NCBI GenBank assembly: GCA_022703505.1
Contig: JAKLDN010000001.1
Location: 469,389 to 533,388 of the forward strand
DNA from: Spirochaetota bacterium
Lineage (GTDB): Bacteria > Spirochaetota > Spirochaetia > Treponematales > UBA12059
DNA: 64,000 nucleotides
Direction of reading: 5' to 3'
Positions 9,068-16,143 of this stretch are shown here, piece after piece. The notes under the pieces were generated by a model. That model searched no databases and was not told where the DNA came from. It was given only the letters and a program-made list of their open reading frames with translations. A program made the translations under genes and the position numbers. The first letter of the stretch is position 1. Each line of letters begins with the position of its first letter.

Positions 9068-9498
9068 TATTCCTCCCTCTTGCCCATCTTTTCCAAGTAT
9101 TCCAGGAGTCTTTGAGATTCCTCCCTAGACAGCACTTCCATCAGGCTGCGTGCTATTCTGCGCCTGTGAAGGCGTACGGCTTCGGCAAGCTTGGATCCCG
9201 AGGGAGAAGCTCCCACTAAAAGAGCACGCGCATCCACCGGGTCCGGTTTCTTGTTTGCAAGTCCTGCCTGGACAAGCCTGTCGGCCAGTACGCTGGCGCT
9301 GGATTCCTTGATGCCCAGGGATTCCGCGAGCTCGCGCACGCGCAGGTGCCTTTCTCCTCCATCCGTAATCGCCAGGAGGGCCTTGGCCAGGGCGGGGGTG
9401 AGCCCCGAGCTCTCCGCCGGGGATCCTTCGAAGATCCGGGCTCGCAGTACGCAGAGAGCTTCTACGAAGCGATCTTCGACGGGTTCTTCAACAACCAT
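9064..9498 (-). CDS. MarR-family transcriptional regulator
   Basis: A 144-residue winged-helix repressor: recognition region VRELAESLGIKESSASVLADRLVQAGLANKKPDPVDARALLVGAS is classic MarR (helix-turn-helix then wing with DxR). First gene of an operon with the split permease and cupin. No ribosome-binding sequence precedes the ATG at 9498, and a perfect palindrome lies 6-20 bases upstream, so the gene is probably self-regulated and may be translated from a very short leader. Confidence 0.9.
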   Translation of the reverse strand: MVVEEPVEDRFVEALCVLRARIFEGSPAESSGLTPALAKALLAITDGGERHLRVRELAESLGIKESSASVLADRLVQAGLANKKPDPVDARALLVGASPSGSKLAEAVRLHRRRIARSLMEVLSREESQRLLEYLEKMGKREEY

Positions 9499-9503
9499 AT
9501 GTT

Positions 9504-9533
9504 TAGATAGTCTATCTATATATTATTTGTCAA
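9504..9533 (-). promoter_or_regulatory. MarR operator and -35 element
   Basis: A perfect palindrome TAGATAG-T-CTATCTA at 9504-9518 lies directly upstream of the MarR start. On the minus strand a consensus TTGACA (9533-9528) sits 9 bases further upstream; a -10 element would fall inside the palindrome, so bound repressor would block RNA polymerase. The -10 match is poor and is not assigned. Confidence 0.7.
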
Positions 9534-9737
9534 GGTGTCTTTCCGGCAGCCGTTTCACCGGATCCCGGAGCCAAGCCGGGCTTCACACCGACGGCTCCCG
9601 ATCCACCCGGTCGATCGCCGATGTCCGCTTCGCCGCGGGGAGTCCGGCTTTCGCCGGTCTCCCCGGACAAGCTTCGAACCGCCAGGGGCACGCCTCCGTC
9701 AGGATACGACCCGGGGCCGGGCAGTCGCCTCCTCCGT

Positions 9738-10931
9738 CTACTTCACCTTGGCCGCGAAGGCCTTGCCGTAGTCCCGGGCGGCCTTCAAGGCGTCCGTGTC
9801 GGGATTCCACAGGGCCCGGATCCCCTCGTCGACCACTTCGAAGCCGGATTCCCGGAGGGCATCGCCGATGATCTTCACGGACTCCCCGGACCAGCCGTAG
9901 CACCCGAAGGCCGCCGCCTTCTTGCCCTTGAACCGCAGGCCCTTGATCTCCTCGAGAGTTCCCGCCACGGCGGTCAGGATGCCCTTCCCGATGGTGGGAG
10001 AGCCGACGAGGATCGCCTTGGAGCGGAAGACGTCTGTGAGGGCGTCGTTCTTGTCGAACTTGGACAGGCAGTGGGAAACCACGGTCGTGGAGGGCGAGGC
10101 CTCCTGGATGGCCCGGGCCATCTCGTCCGCCAAGGCCCGGGTTCCCTCCCACATGGTGTCGTAGAGGATGGTGATCCGGTCCTCCTTATAGTCCTGGCAC
10201 CACTCCATGTACTTGAGCACGATCTGGGTGGGATCCTTCCGCCAGATCACCCCGTGGCTGGTGGCTATCATGTTCACCGGCAGCTTGAGGGACAGAACCT
10301 GCTCGATCTTGGCCTTCACCAGGGCCGAGAAGGGGGTCAGGATGTTCGCGTAGTACTTGACGCATTCGTCGTAGAGCTCGTCCTGGTCCACCAGGTCGTT
10401 GTAGAGGCGCTCGGTGGCCAGGTGCTGGCCGAAGGCGTCGTTGGAGAAGAGGATGGCGTCCCCGGTCATGTAGGAGAACATGCTGTCCGGCCAGTGGAGC
10501 ATGGGGGCTTCCACGAAGACGAGCTTCTTGCCGTTCCCCAGGTCGAACTCGTCCCCGGTCTTGACCGGGTGGAAGTCCCAGTCCTGGTGGTAGTGGCCCT
10601 TCAGGGACTTGATGCCGTTGGCGGTGCAGTACACGGGCAGGTCCGGACGGCGGCGCAGGAGCTCCGGCAGGGCCCCGGAGTGGTCGATCTCCGCGTGCTG
10701 GGCGATCACCGCGTCCAGCTTGCCCAGAAGTCCCTCGGCCTCCAGGTTGTCCACGAACTCCTTGGCGAAGGGCTTCCAGACCGTGTCGACGAGGACGGTC
10801 TTCCCCTCCTCGATCACGTAGCTGTTGTACGTCGAGCCCTTGTGGGTGGAGTACTCGTCCCCGTGGAACTTCGTGAGCTCCCAGTCCACCTTGCCTACCC
10901 AGGACACCGTCGCGGTCATCTGCTTCTTCAT
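9738..10931 (-). CDS. Flavodiiron protein (A-type flavoprotein; O2 or NO reductase)
   Basis: A 397-residue two-domain enzyme that reduces O2 to water and/or NO to N2O in the cytoplasm using electrons from rubredoxin or a similar partner. The metallo-beta-lactamase-like domain carries the diiron motif H79-x-E81-x-D83-H84 with further ligands in LHWPDSM, SNDAFG and TSHGVIW; the flavodoxin domain begins near residue 255 (ITILYDTMWEGTRALADEMARAI). No rubredoxin domain is fused. Monocistronic, with its own promoter at 10997-11025. The 239 bases downstream to the MarR gene hold only the MarR operator region. Confidence 0.95.
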   Translation of the reverse strand: MKKQMTATVSWVGKVDWELTKFHGDEYSTHKGSTYNSYVIEEGKTVLVDTVWKPFAKEFVDNLEAEGLLGKLDAVIAQHAEIDHSGALPELLRRRPDLPVYCTANGIKSLKGHYHQDWDFHPVKTGDEFDLGNGKKLVFVEAPMLHWPDSMFSYMTGDAILFSNDAFGQHLATERLYNDLVDQDELYDECVKYYANILTPFSALVKAKIEQVLSLKLPVNMIATSHGVIWRKDPTQIVLKYMEWCQDYKEDRITILYDTMWEGTRALADEMARAIQEASPSTTVVSHCLSKFDKNDALTDVFRSKAILVGSPTIGKGILTAVAGTLEEIKGLRFKGKKAAAFGCYGWSGESVKIIGDALRESGFEVVDEGIRALWNPDTDALKAARDYGKAFAAKVK

Positions 10932-10996
10932 CTATGGCTCCTTCTGGCCGCCGTCCTCTTTGTCTGCCCGAGCGGCGGCATCGTGTTCCTGGTAAA

Positions 10997-11025
10997 ATGG
11001 TACTATCGTGCCTTAATTCTGTCAA
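10997..11025 (-). promoter_or_regulatory. Sigma-70 type promoter of flavodiiron gene
   Basis: TTGACA (11025-11020), 17-base spacer, TACCAT (11002-10997, 4 of 6 to TATAAT) on the minus strand, about 65 bases before the start codon. The surrounding DNA (11000-11090) is much AT-richer than the genes. Confidence 0.65.
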
Positions 11026-11112
11026 TAGGGTATTGCGGTACTTTTATACTTTTTATATCAGGAAAGATTCCCATAATCCAAGGGGGCCATCGGGCGCCCC
11101 TGGGTCGCTGAG

Positions 11113-11180
11113 GCTCGAAGAGCTTCCGTGCCGCGATTCGGTCAGCAAAGCCGACCGAAGGCTCCTGAAGATCGACGAAG
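11113..11180. repeat. 68-bp palindromic direct repeat, copy 1
   Basis: Begins GCTCGAAGAGCTTCCGTGCCG and ends CTCCTGAAGATCGACGAAG; contains a hairpin TTCGGTC..AAA..GACCGAA. The second copy at 11307-11374 has paired substitutions in the stem. Lies between the flavodiiron and DUF438 genes (10932-11425, 494 bases without a gene). Confidence 0.85.
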
Positions 11181-11218
11181 CACCATCCGCGCCCAGGGAT
11201 GGGCGCTTGATTGTGGGA

Positions 11219-11239
11219 CAGAATCGCTGCGCGATTCTG
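11219..11239. repeat. Perfect hairpin between the two repeat copies
   Basis: CAGAATCGC-TGC-GCGATTCTG, 9-bp stem with a 3-base loop. Same small-loop style as the other palindromes in this intergenic block; function unknown. Confidence 0.7.
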
Positions 11240-11306
11240 AACCGTCAGGGATGACGCGGATTCGTTGCCGCGCCGGCGGAAGCCGGCGTTGATTAAATTC
11301 GCGGAA

Positions 11307-11374
11307 GCTCGAAGAGCTTCCGTGCCGCCCTTTGGTCGGCTTTGCCGACCAAAGGCTCCTGAAGATCGACGAAG
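11307..11374. repeat. 68-bp palindromic direct repeat, copy 2
   Basis: Same ends as copy 1, 194 bases away. An internal perfect hairpin TTTGGTCGGC-TTT-GCCGACCAAA replaces the C-G pairing of copy 1 by T-A with the stem kept. A second palindrome GGAAGCTC-GAA-GAGCTTCC lies at its left edge. Confidence 0.85.
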
Positions 11375-11390
11375 CCGTAGGCCTCGTTGC

Positions 11391-11423
11391 CGCGAGGGGG
11401 ACGGCTTTGCCGTCCCCCTCGCG
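11391..11423 (-). terminator. Hairpin terminator of DUF438-bfr operon
   Basis: A perfect 15-bp stem (CGCGAGGGGGACGGC, loop TTT) starting 3 bases after the stop codon of the DUF438 gene. No T-run follows, so it may end transcription with help from a factor or protect the 3' end of the mRNA. Confidence 0.6.
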
Positions 11424-11425
11424 CG

Positions 11426-12694
11426 CTACCAGTCCAACAGCCGCCTCTGCCCCGTGAGGCCCCGGACCTCCGTGGCGTCCCAGCTCATCTCCAGGGTGCC
11501 CAGGTACGTCCCGGCGTCGTCGTAGATGGGCTTGTAGGAGATCACGATGAAACGGCCGCCCATCTCGATCCAGAAATCCGCCTTGTCCTTCTCCTTGCGC
11601 TTGAAGGATTCCAGAATTTTCTCCACCACCGCGACGCTCTTGTGGGGGTGGCAATTCTGGACCGAACGGCCGATGATCCCCGGGCTCCGGGGGAAGACCC
11701 GATGGGGTGAATCCGAGTAGTACATCACCTTGTCGTCCGCGTCCACGAAGGAGACGTCGACGGGCAAGCTCTTAAGGATCCGGTCCAATACGTCAAGAGG
11801 CAGGGATCCCGTGGAGAGGGCGATGGCGCCGCCGCCCGGCTTTTCGGGCTCGGAGGTTTCCGAGCCGGCCTTCGCGGCCGCTGCTTCCGCGGCGGTTCTC
11901 AGGGCCGCGTCGAAATTCGAGTACGCGCCGCCCCCGGCCGCCTGCACCGCCAGGGCGGGATCCCACCGGGCGCCGGGCTTGACCCAGGCGAAGCCGATGG
12001 CGTCCTCCCCCCGGCGGACCTCGGCCCAGTCCCGGTCGGTCAGGCGTTTCAGGGCGTTGGGAAGGAGGATCCGCTCCTCCATGAAGATCATCATCCGGAC
12101 GCGCCGGACGAGATCCCGGGCCTTGGCACGCGCCGATCGGACGTCGCCGGCCCCCAGAGCCGCATCCAGGTCCCGGAAGGCGGCTCGGATCTCGTCGTGC
12201 TTGCCCCACATGACCTTGGAGGGTCCCGTGAACCCGGTCCGCTCCAGGTAGGGGAAGAGCTGGTTCTCCTTGCGCTCGTAGTGGACGATGATCGGGCGGA
12301 GGCCGTCCATGGCGGCCTTGACCGCCGGAATGCCGCCCGCGAAGGCGGCCAGGGACAGAGCTCGGGCACGCTTCCGGGCCTCGACGTTCTCCGCCCGGTA
12401 GGTGTGCACCGGGTGGCCGGGCATGCGGTCCGCCCGCTCCCCCCGCTCGAGCCCCGCCTTGAAGACGTCCGCGTGGACCTCGCAGAGCCGCTGGACCTCC
12501 TCCACGGGCATCCCTCCCTCGATCAGGGACTGCTCCAGGGAGGCTACCTCCGAGGCGTCCGCGTCCTTGATTAGATCGTGGAATTCCTTCTTGACCGCCG
12601 AAGGCGGAGCACCGGCGGCCAACTTCTCGATGATGACCTTCAGCCGTCCGGCGCGGTCCTCGGCACCCGGGCCCCTAGAGAGGTACTCGCTCAT
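11426..12694 (-). CDS. DUF438 - hemerythrin - PAS domain protein
   Basis: A 422-residue soluble protein. An N-terminal DUF438 segment (about 15-85) is followed by a hemerythrin-like four-helix domain with His/Glu ligands (HPVHTYRAEN, IIVHYERKENQLFPYLE, MWGKHDEIR, MMIFMEERILLP) and a C-terminal PAS domain (about 300-415: SLPVDVSFVDADDKVMYYSDSPHRVFPRSPGIIGRSVQNCHP). The family probably senses or handles O2 or NO through the diiron site. An Ala-rich linker joins the parts. Its ATG overlaps the bfr stop by 4 bases, so the two are made together in an iron/oxygen operon. Confidence 0.9.
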   Translation of the reverse strand: MSEYLSRGPGAEDRAGRLKVIIEKLAAGAPPSAVKKEFHDLIKDADASEVASLEQSLIEGGMPVEEVQRLCEVHADVFKAGLERGERADRMPGHPVHTYRAENVEARKRARALSLAAFAGGIPAVKAAMDGLRPIIVHYERKENQLFPYLERTGFTGPSKVMWGKHDEIRAAFRDLDAALGAGDVRSARAKARDLVRRVRMMIFMEERILLPNALKRLTDRDWAEVRRGEDAIGFAWVKPGARWDPALAVQAAGGGAYSNFDAALRTAAEAAAAKAGSETSEPEKPGGGAIALSTGSLPLDVLDRILKSLPVDVSFVDADDKVMYYSDSPHRVFPRSPGIIGRSVQNCHPHKSVAVVEKILESFKRKEKDKADFWIEMGGRFIVISYKPIYDDAGTYLGTLEMSWDATEVRGLTGQRRLLDW

Positions 12695-13161
12695 TCCCCG
12701 ACCTGGGTCGTCAGGAAGACCTGGAGGGTCATCTGCTCGATCTTGCTCTGCAGGGCTTCGATGCCGTCCATGTGGGCGTCCTCGTCGTTCAGGATCGACT
12801 GGAGGACGTCCCGGGTCGCGTAGTCCTTGACCTCCCCGGCCAGGATGATGGCCTCGTTGTAGGCCTTGATGGCTCCCGTCTCCGCGGCGTGGTCGTTGTC
12901 CAGCTGCTTCGGGACCGTGGCCCCGATGGTGATCTTGTTCAGGGAGGAGACGATCGGAATGCCCTCCAGGAAGAGGATCCGGCCGATGAGCTTCTCAGCG
13001 TGCTTCATCTCGTCGATGGCCCGCTTCTCGAAGTGCTTGTGGAGCTTCTCGTAACCCCAGTCGTCGCACATCTCCGAGTGGACCATGTACTGGTTGATGG
13101 CGGTGAGCTCGTCCGCCAGGAGCCCGTTCAGGGCCGAAAGCAGCTTCTCGTTTCCTTTCAT
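12691..13161 (-). CDS. bfr: Bacterioferritin
   Basis: A 156-residue ferritin-like protein that oxidises Fe(II) and stores it in a 24-subunit shell. Every ferroxidase ligand is at the position known for E. coli Bfr: E18, E51, H54, E94, E127, H130, and the heme ligand Met52 is present. First gene of the operon with the DUF438-hemerythrin protein, driven by the promoter at 13225-13253. Full length. Confidence 0.97.
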   Translation of the reverse strand: MKGNEKLLSALNGLLADELTAINQYMVHSEMCDDWGYEKLHKHFEKRAIDEMKHAEKLIGRILFLEGIPIVSSLNKITIGATVPKQLDNDHAAETGAIKAYNEAIILAGEVKDYATRDVLQSILNDEDAHMDGIEALQSKIEQMTLQVFLTTQVGE

Positions 13162-13224
13162 GGCATTCCTCCAAGGTTGATGTCGGATGATGGCGGGCGC
13201 CCGGTTTCCCGGCGCCCTCCCTTC

Positions 13225-13253
13225 ACTATAGTACCCGGGATGCGATCTGGCAA
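13225..13253 (-). promoter_or_regulatory. Promoter of bfr operon
   Basis: Minus strand TTGCCA (13253-13248), 17-base spacer, TATAGT (13230-13225): 5 of 6 in each hexamer. About 65 bases upstream of bfr. Confidence 0.8.
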
Positions 13254-13265
13254 TTTGACCCCGGT

Positions 13266-13282
13266 GTCACGATCCTTGTGAC
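13266..13282. repeat. Dispersed GTCAC-N7-GTGAC motif, copy 1
   Basis: GTCAC-GATCCTT-GTGAC, a perfect inverted repeat between the divergent bfr and ferric-reductase promoters. It belongs to a motif family found at 36151, 36221, 42321 and 47566. Its position would suit an operator for both promoters, or a small repeat element. Confidence 0.6.
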
Positions 13283-13293
13283 GAAGGTATTCC

Positions 13294-13323
13294 TTGACCG
13301 GAGTACCTCCTGAGAACGATTAT
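13294..13323 (+). promoter_or_regulatory. Promoter of ferric-reductase-like operon
   Basis: TTGACC, 18-base spacer, GATTAT, ending 30 bases before the ATG of the membrane protein gene. Moderate match. Confidence 0.5.
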
Positions 13324-13353
13324 TAAATCACGTCCCCGCAAGGAGGCCAAAGA

Positions 13354-14019
13354 ATGAAGAAGGTTCTGTTCTACCTGGGATACCTGGTGAGCTTCGCGGT
13401 GCCCCTGTACTTCTACTATCAGTCCGTCGGGGCCTACCTGGACGGCTACACCGCCTCGGTGCTCCTGGGGGTTTCCGCCTTCGTCCTGCTCTGCGACCAA
13501 TTCATCCTGGCCTCCAAGCCGGGCTTCGCGGTCAAGGCCCTGGGCGCCAGGGGTCTTCTGGCTTTGCACCGCACGGCCCCCGCAGCCCTCGTCCTGATCG
13601 TGGCGGCCCACTTCACCCTGAAAAAGGCCGCCGGCTTCGGGACCACCAGCCTCCGGGCCCTGTTGGGCATCGGGGCCTTCACGATCCTCCTGGTCCTGGC
13701 CGCCTTCGCCGCGGTGATCATGGCCAACACGGTCCTGTCCCGGATCGGCTTCCTGGCGGCCTTCAAGAAGCACTTCACCGAGCATACGGGGATGACCTAC
13801 AAGAAGGCCCGGGACCTGCACAACGCCTTCGTCCTGGTGGCGTACCTGGTCCTGATCCACGCCTTGCTGGCGTCCACCGGGGACTTCGGGATGAACCCGA
13901 TCGGAGTCTCCTGGCTGATCTTCTGGTTCGTCCTGTCCCAGGGGATGTACGCCCGGTACCGGCTGACCGGACGGGGAGGGGCGGAGAAAAAAGCCCCGAA
14001 AGAAGGAGGAACGAAATGA
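13354..14019 (+). CDS. Ferric-reductase-like transmembrane cytochrome b protein
   Basis: A 221-residue integral membrane protein with six hydrophobic segments. Histidines in the spans (LLALHRTAPAALVLIVAAHFTL and ARDLHNAFVLVAYLVLIHALL) are spaced like heme b ligands of ferric-reductase-like/YedZ-type domains. No flavin or NAD domain is fused, so electrons must come from or go to a partner, perhaps the DOMON protein encoded next. AGGAGG lies upstream of the ATG. The stop overlaps the next start (ATGA at 14016). Confidence 0.85.
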   Translation: MKKVLFYLGYLVSFAVPLYFYYQSVGAYLDGYTASVLLGVSAFVLLCDQFILASKPGFAVKALGARGLLALHRTAPAALVLIVAAHFTLKKAAGFGTTSLRALLGIGAFTILLVLAAFAAVIMANTVLSRIGFLAAFKKHFTEHTGMTYKKARDLHNAFVLVAYLVLIHALLASTGDFGMNPIGVSWLIFWFVLSQGMYARYRLTGRGGAEKKAPKEGGTK

Positions 14020-14561
14020 ATCGAACAAGGATCCTGAAGCTCGCGGTCCTGGCGGTCGCGGTGCTGGCCGCCGCGGCTCCCTTGGCCGCTCAAGGCGTGG
14101 CGCCTTCCCCGAAAACCCCGGCGGCGGACGGCACGGTGAGCCCCGGGGAGTACTCCTACACCTCCGCCCAGAAGGACATGACGGTCCACCTCTCCCTATC
14201 CCCCGACGGACGGACCCTCTACGCCGCCCTGGAAGCCCCCACCACGGGCTGGGTCTCGGTCGGTCTTGGTTCCCTGCGGATGGACGGGGCCTTCATGGTC
14301 CTGGGCTACGACGCCGCGGGAACGGCCGCGGTCAGCGAGGAAACGGGATCCGGCCGCAGGCATACCCCCAACCCGGCCCGGATCCTCACCGCCCAGGCGG
14401 TCCGGGAGACCGCCGGGAAGACGGTCCTGGAGTTCGCCCTGCCCGCGGCGCCCCATGCCGCCGGCTCCAGTCTCAAGCTCATCCTGGCCTACGGCCGGCG
14501 GGACGACTTCACCTCGATCCACGCCCGGTACGCCCCGGTGGAGGTGCCGATCTCGCGGTAG
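14016..14561 (+). CDS. Exported DOMON-domain protein
   Basis: A 181-residue protein with a signal peptide (LAVLAVAVLAAAAPLAAQ) and one DOMON domain (about 35-180: GEYSYTSAQKDMTVHLSLSPDGRTLYAALEAPTTGWVSVGLGS, then MDGAFMVLGYDAAG). DOMON domains bind heme or sugar and are often paired with cytochrome b561 or ferric-reductase membrane partners, as in the adjacent gene. The likely role is periplasmic electron transfer; the acceptor is unknown. AGAAGGAGGAACGAA precedes the start. Confidence 0.88.
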   Translation: MNRTRILKLAVLAVAVLAAAAPLAAQGVAPSPKTPAADGTVSPGEYSYTSAQKDMTVHLSLSPDGRTLYAALEAPTTGWVSVGLGSLRMDGAFMVLGYDAAGTAAVSEETGSGRRHTPNPARILTAQAVRETAGKTVLEFALPAAPHAAGSSLKLILAYGRRDDFTSIHARYAPVEVPISR

Positions 14562-14603
14562 ATGCCGCGGCGGGCGCCCGATCCCGTTCGCCGGAGAAGC
14601 CGC

Positions 14604-15062
14604 CTACTCGACAGGCCGCCCCTCCGCGGCCCGGGGAAGGATGCGCCGGTGGGCAATGGGCGACAGGATCACGATGGAGGTGGAGACATCCCCGAAGGGC
14701 ATGAGGCGGTCGATGAGGTGACGCATCTCGTCCATGTTGCTGACCGCCGCCTTGATGAGGTAGTCCACCTCCCCGGTGACCCGGTGGCACTCCAGGATGT
14801 CCTGGTCCGCCTCGATCTTGGCCTCGAAGATCCGCGGGGACACCTTCAGGGACGAGAGCCGGATGAGGAGCATGGTGTCCCGGCCGATCGCCTTGAGGGA
14901 GATCCGAGCGGAGTAGCCTTCTATGATCCCGGCATCCTGGAGCCGGGCCATCCGCTCCGAGACGCTCGGACGGCTCAGGTTCAGGCGCTTGGATAGCTCG
15001 CTGATCTTCATGCGGGCGTCCTGCTGGAGCAGGTCCAGAAGGCGTACGTCCAGGGCGTCCAT
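14604..15062 (-). CDS. Lrp/AsnC-family transcriptional regulator
   Basis: A 152-residue regulator. N-terminal helix-turn-helix (LDVRLLDLLQQDARMKISELSKRLNLSRPSVSERMARLQDAGIIEGYSARI) and C-terminal ligand-binding RAM domain (about 70-145, including HRVTGEVDYLIKAAVSNMDEMRHLIDRL). Divergent from ptb-iorAB with a palindromic operator between them, so it probably controls that operon and itself in response to an amino acid or 2-oxoacid. Start at 15062 (MDALDVRLLDLL). Confidence 0.92.
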   Translation of the reverse strand: MDALDVRLLDLLQQDARMKISELSKRLNLSRPSVSERMARLQDAGIIEGYSARISLKAIGRDTMLLIRLSSLKVSPRIFEAKIEADQDILECHRVTGEVDYLIKAAVSNMDEMRHLIDRLMPFGDVSTSIVILSPIAHRRILPRAAEGRPVE

Positions 15063-15075
15063 GGTGACCTCCGTT

Positions 15076-15105
15076 TTGCAGGTGAAGCTACCTAAAAACC
15101 TGCAA
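15076..15105. promoter_or_regulatory. Probable Lrp-type operator
   Basis: Perfect inverted repeat TTGCAGGT-N14-ACCTGCAA in the 129-base gap between the divergent regulator and ptb, 13 bases upstream of the regulator start. A second imperfect pair TATGG...CCATA follows at 15106-15143. Confidence 0.65.
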
Positions 15106-15191
15106 TATGGAATACAGTATAGGAAAAGTGCTTCGGAATACCATAGCGCCCCCGGAAAAACAGGTATATCCTTGCCCGGGGGGACACCGCC

Positions 15192-16109
15192 GTGGCACAG
15201 GAATCCTTCGGAAACTTTACCGACATACTCGCGATCTGCCGTAAGCTCGGAAAGGTCCGGATCAGCGTGGCCGTGGCCCAGGACGAGGACGTCCTCCGGG
15301 CCGTCTGGGCCGCCCGGGACGCGGGCATCGCGGACGCCGTCCTGGTCGGGGACCGGGGCCGGATCGAGGCCATCGCGGCCAAGGCCGAGGTCGGCTCCCT
15401 GGATATCGTCCACGAGCCGGACGAGGTAGCGGCGGCGCGGAGAGCGGCCTCCCTGGTGCGGGAAGGCCGGGCGGACGCCCTCATGAAGGGCCTTGTGAAC
15501 ACCAGCGACTTCCTGCGGGCGGTCCTGGACCCCGACTCGGGGCTCCGCAAAGGTTCCCTCCTTTCCCACCTGGCGGCCTTCGAGGTCCCGGGGCTTTCCA
15601 AGCTGATGTTCCATACCGACGGGGGGATCAACATCGCCCCGGGTCTGGATGAGAAGAAGGCCATACTCCTGAACGCCCTCGGAGCCCTGGCCCGGGTCGG
15701 GATCCGGGAGCCCAAGACGGCCCTCCTGTCCGCCAACGAGCAGGTGAACCCCAAGATGCCCTCCACCACGGACGCCCGGGCCCTGGTGGAGATGCGGGCC
15801 CGGGGGGAGATCCCCGCGGGCATCCTGGAGGGCCCCATCGCCCTGGACGTGGCGGTCAGCCGCCGGGCCGCGGAGCACAAGAAGATTCGGAGCGAGATAT
15901 CCGGGGACGCGGACCTCTTCCTGGTCCCCAACATCGAGGCGGGCAACCTTTTGGGCAAGGCCCTGGTCTACTACGCGAAGGCCAAGATGGCGGGTCTGGT
16001 CCTGGGGGCCGCCTGCCCCATCGTCCTGACGTCCCGGTCCGAGACGGCGGAGGGGAAGCTCCACTCCATCGCCCTGGCCAGTTTGATAGCTCTGTCCCCG
16101 GCTCCCTGA
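15192..16109 (+). CDS. ptb: Phosphate butyryltransferase (acyl-CoA:phosphate acyltransferase)
   Basis: A 305-residue enzyme swapping CoA for phosphate on a short acyl group. Family features: VAVAQDEDVLRAVWAARDAGIADAVLVGDR at the N-terminus, ADALMKGLVNTSDFLRAVLD in the centre, and ALVYYAKAKMAGLVLGAACPIVLTSRSE near the C-terminus. GTG start at 15192. No acyl kinase gene adjoins; instead it heads an operon with iorAB, so it probably takes the aryl- or acyl-CoA made by that enzyme. Butyrate is not implied. Confidence 0.88.
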   Translation: MAQESFGNFTDILAICRKLGKVRISVAVAQDEDVLRAVWAARDAGIADAVLVGDRGRIEAIAAKAEVGSLDIVHEPDEVAAARRAASLVREGRADALMKGLVNTSDFLRAVLDPDSGLRKGSLLSHLAAFEVPGLSKLMFHTDGGINIAPGLDEKKAILLNALGALARVGIREPKTALLSANEQVNPKMPSTTDARALVEMRARGEIPAGILEGPIALDVAVSRRAAEHKKIRSEISGDADLFLVPNIEAGNLLGKALVYYAKAKMAGLVLGAACPIVLTSRSETAEGKLHSIALASLIALSPAP

Positions 16110-16143
16110 GCCGCGCCGGGAACCATAAAGCATGGGAGGCGAC

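Noticed and set aside
11113-11374. Possible CRISPR array (repeated 68-base units)
   Set aside because: Only two copies, far too long as repeats and separated by 126 bases; contents are nested palindromes, and no cas genes are near.
13354-14561. MsrPQ methionine sulfoxide reductase system
   Set aside because: The membrane protein resembles the ferric-reductase-like/MsrQ type, but the partner is a DOMON protein, not a molybdopterin MsrP.
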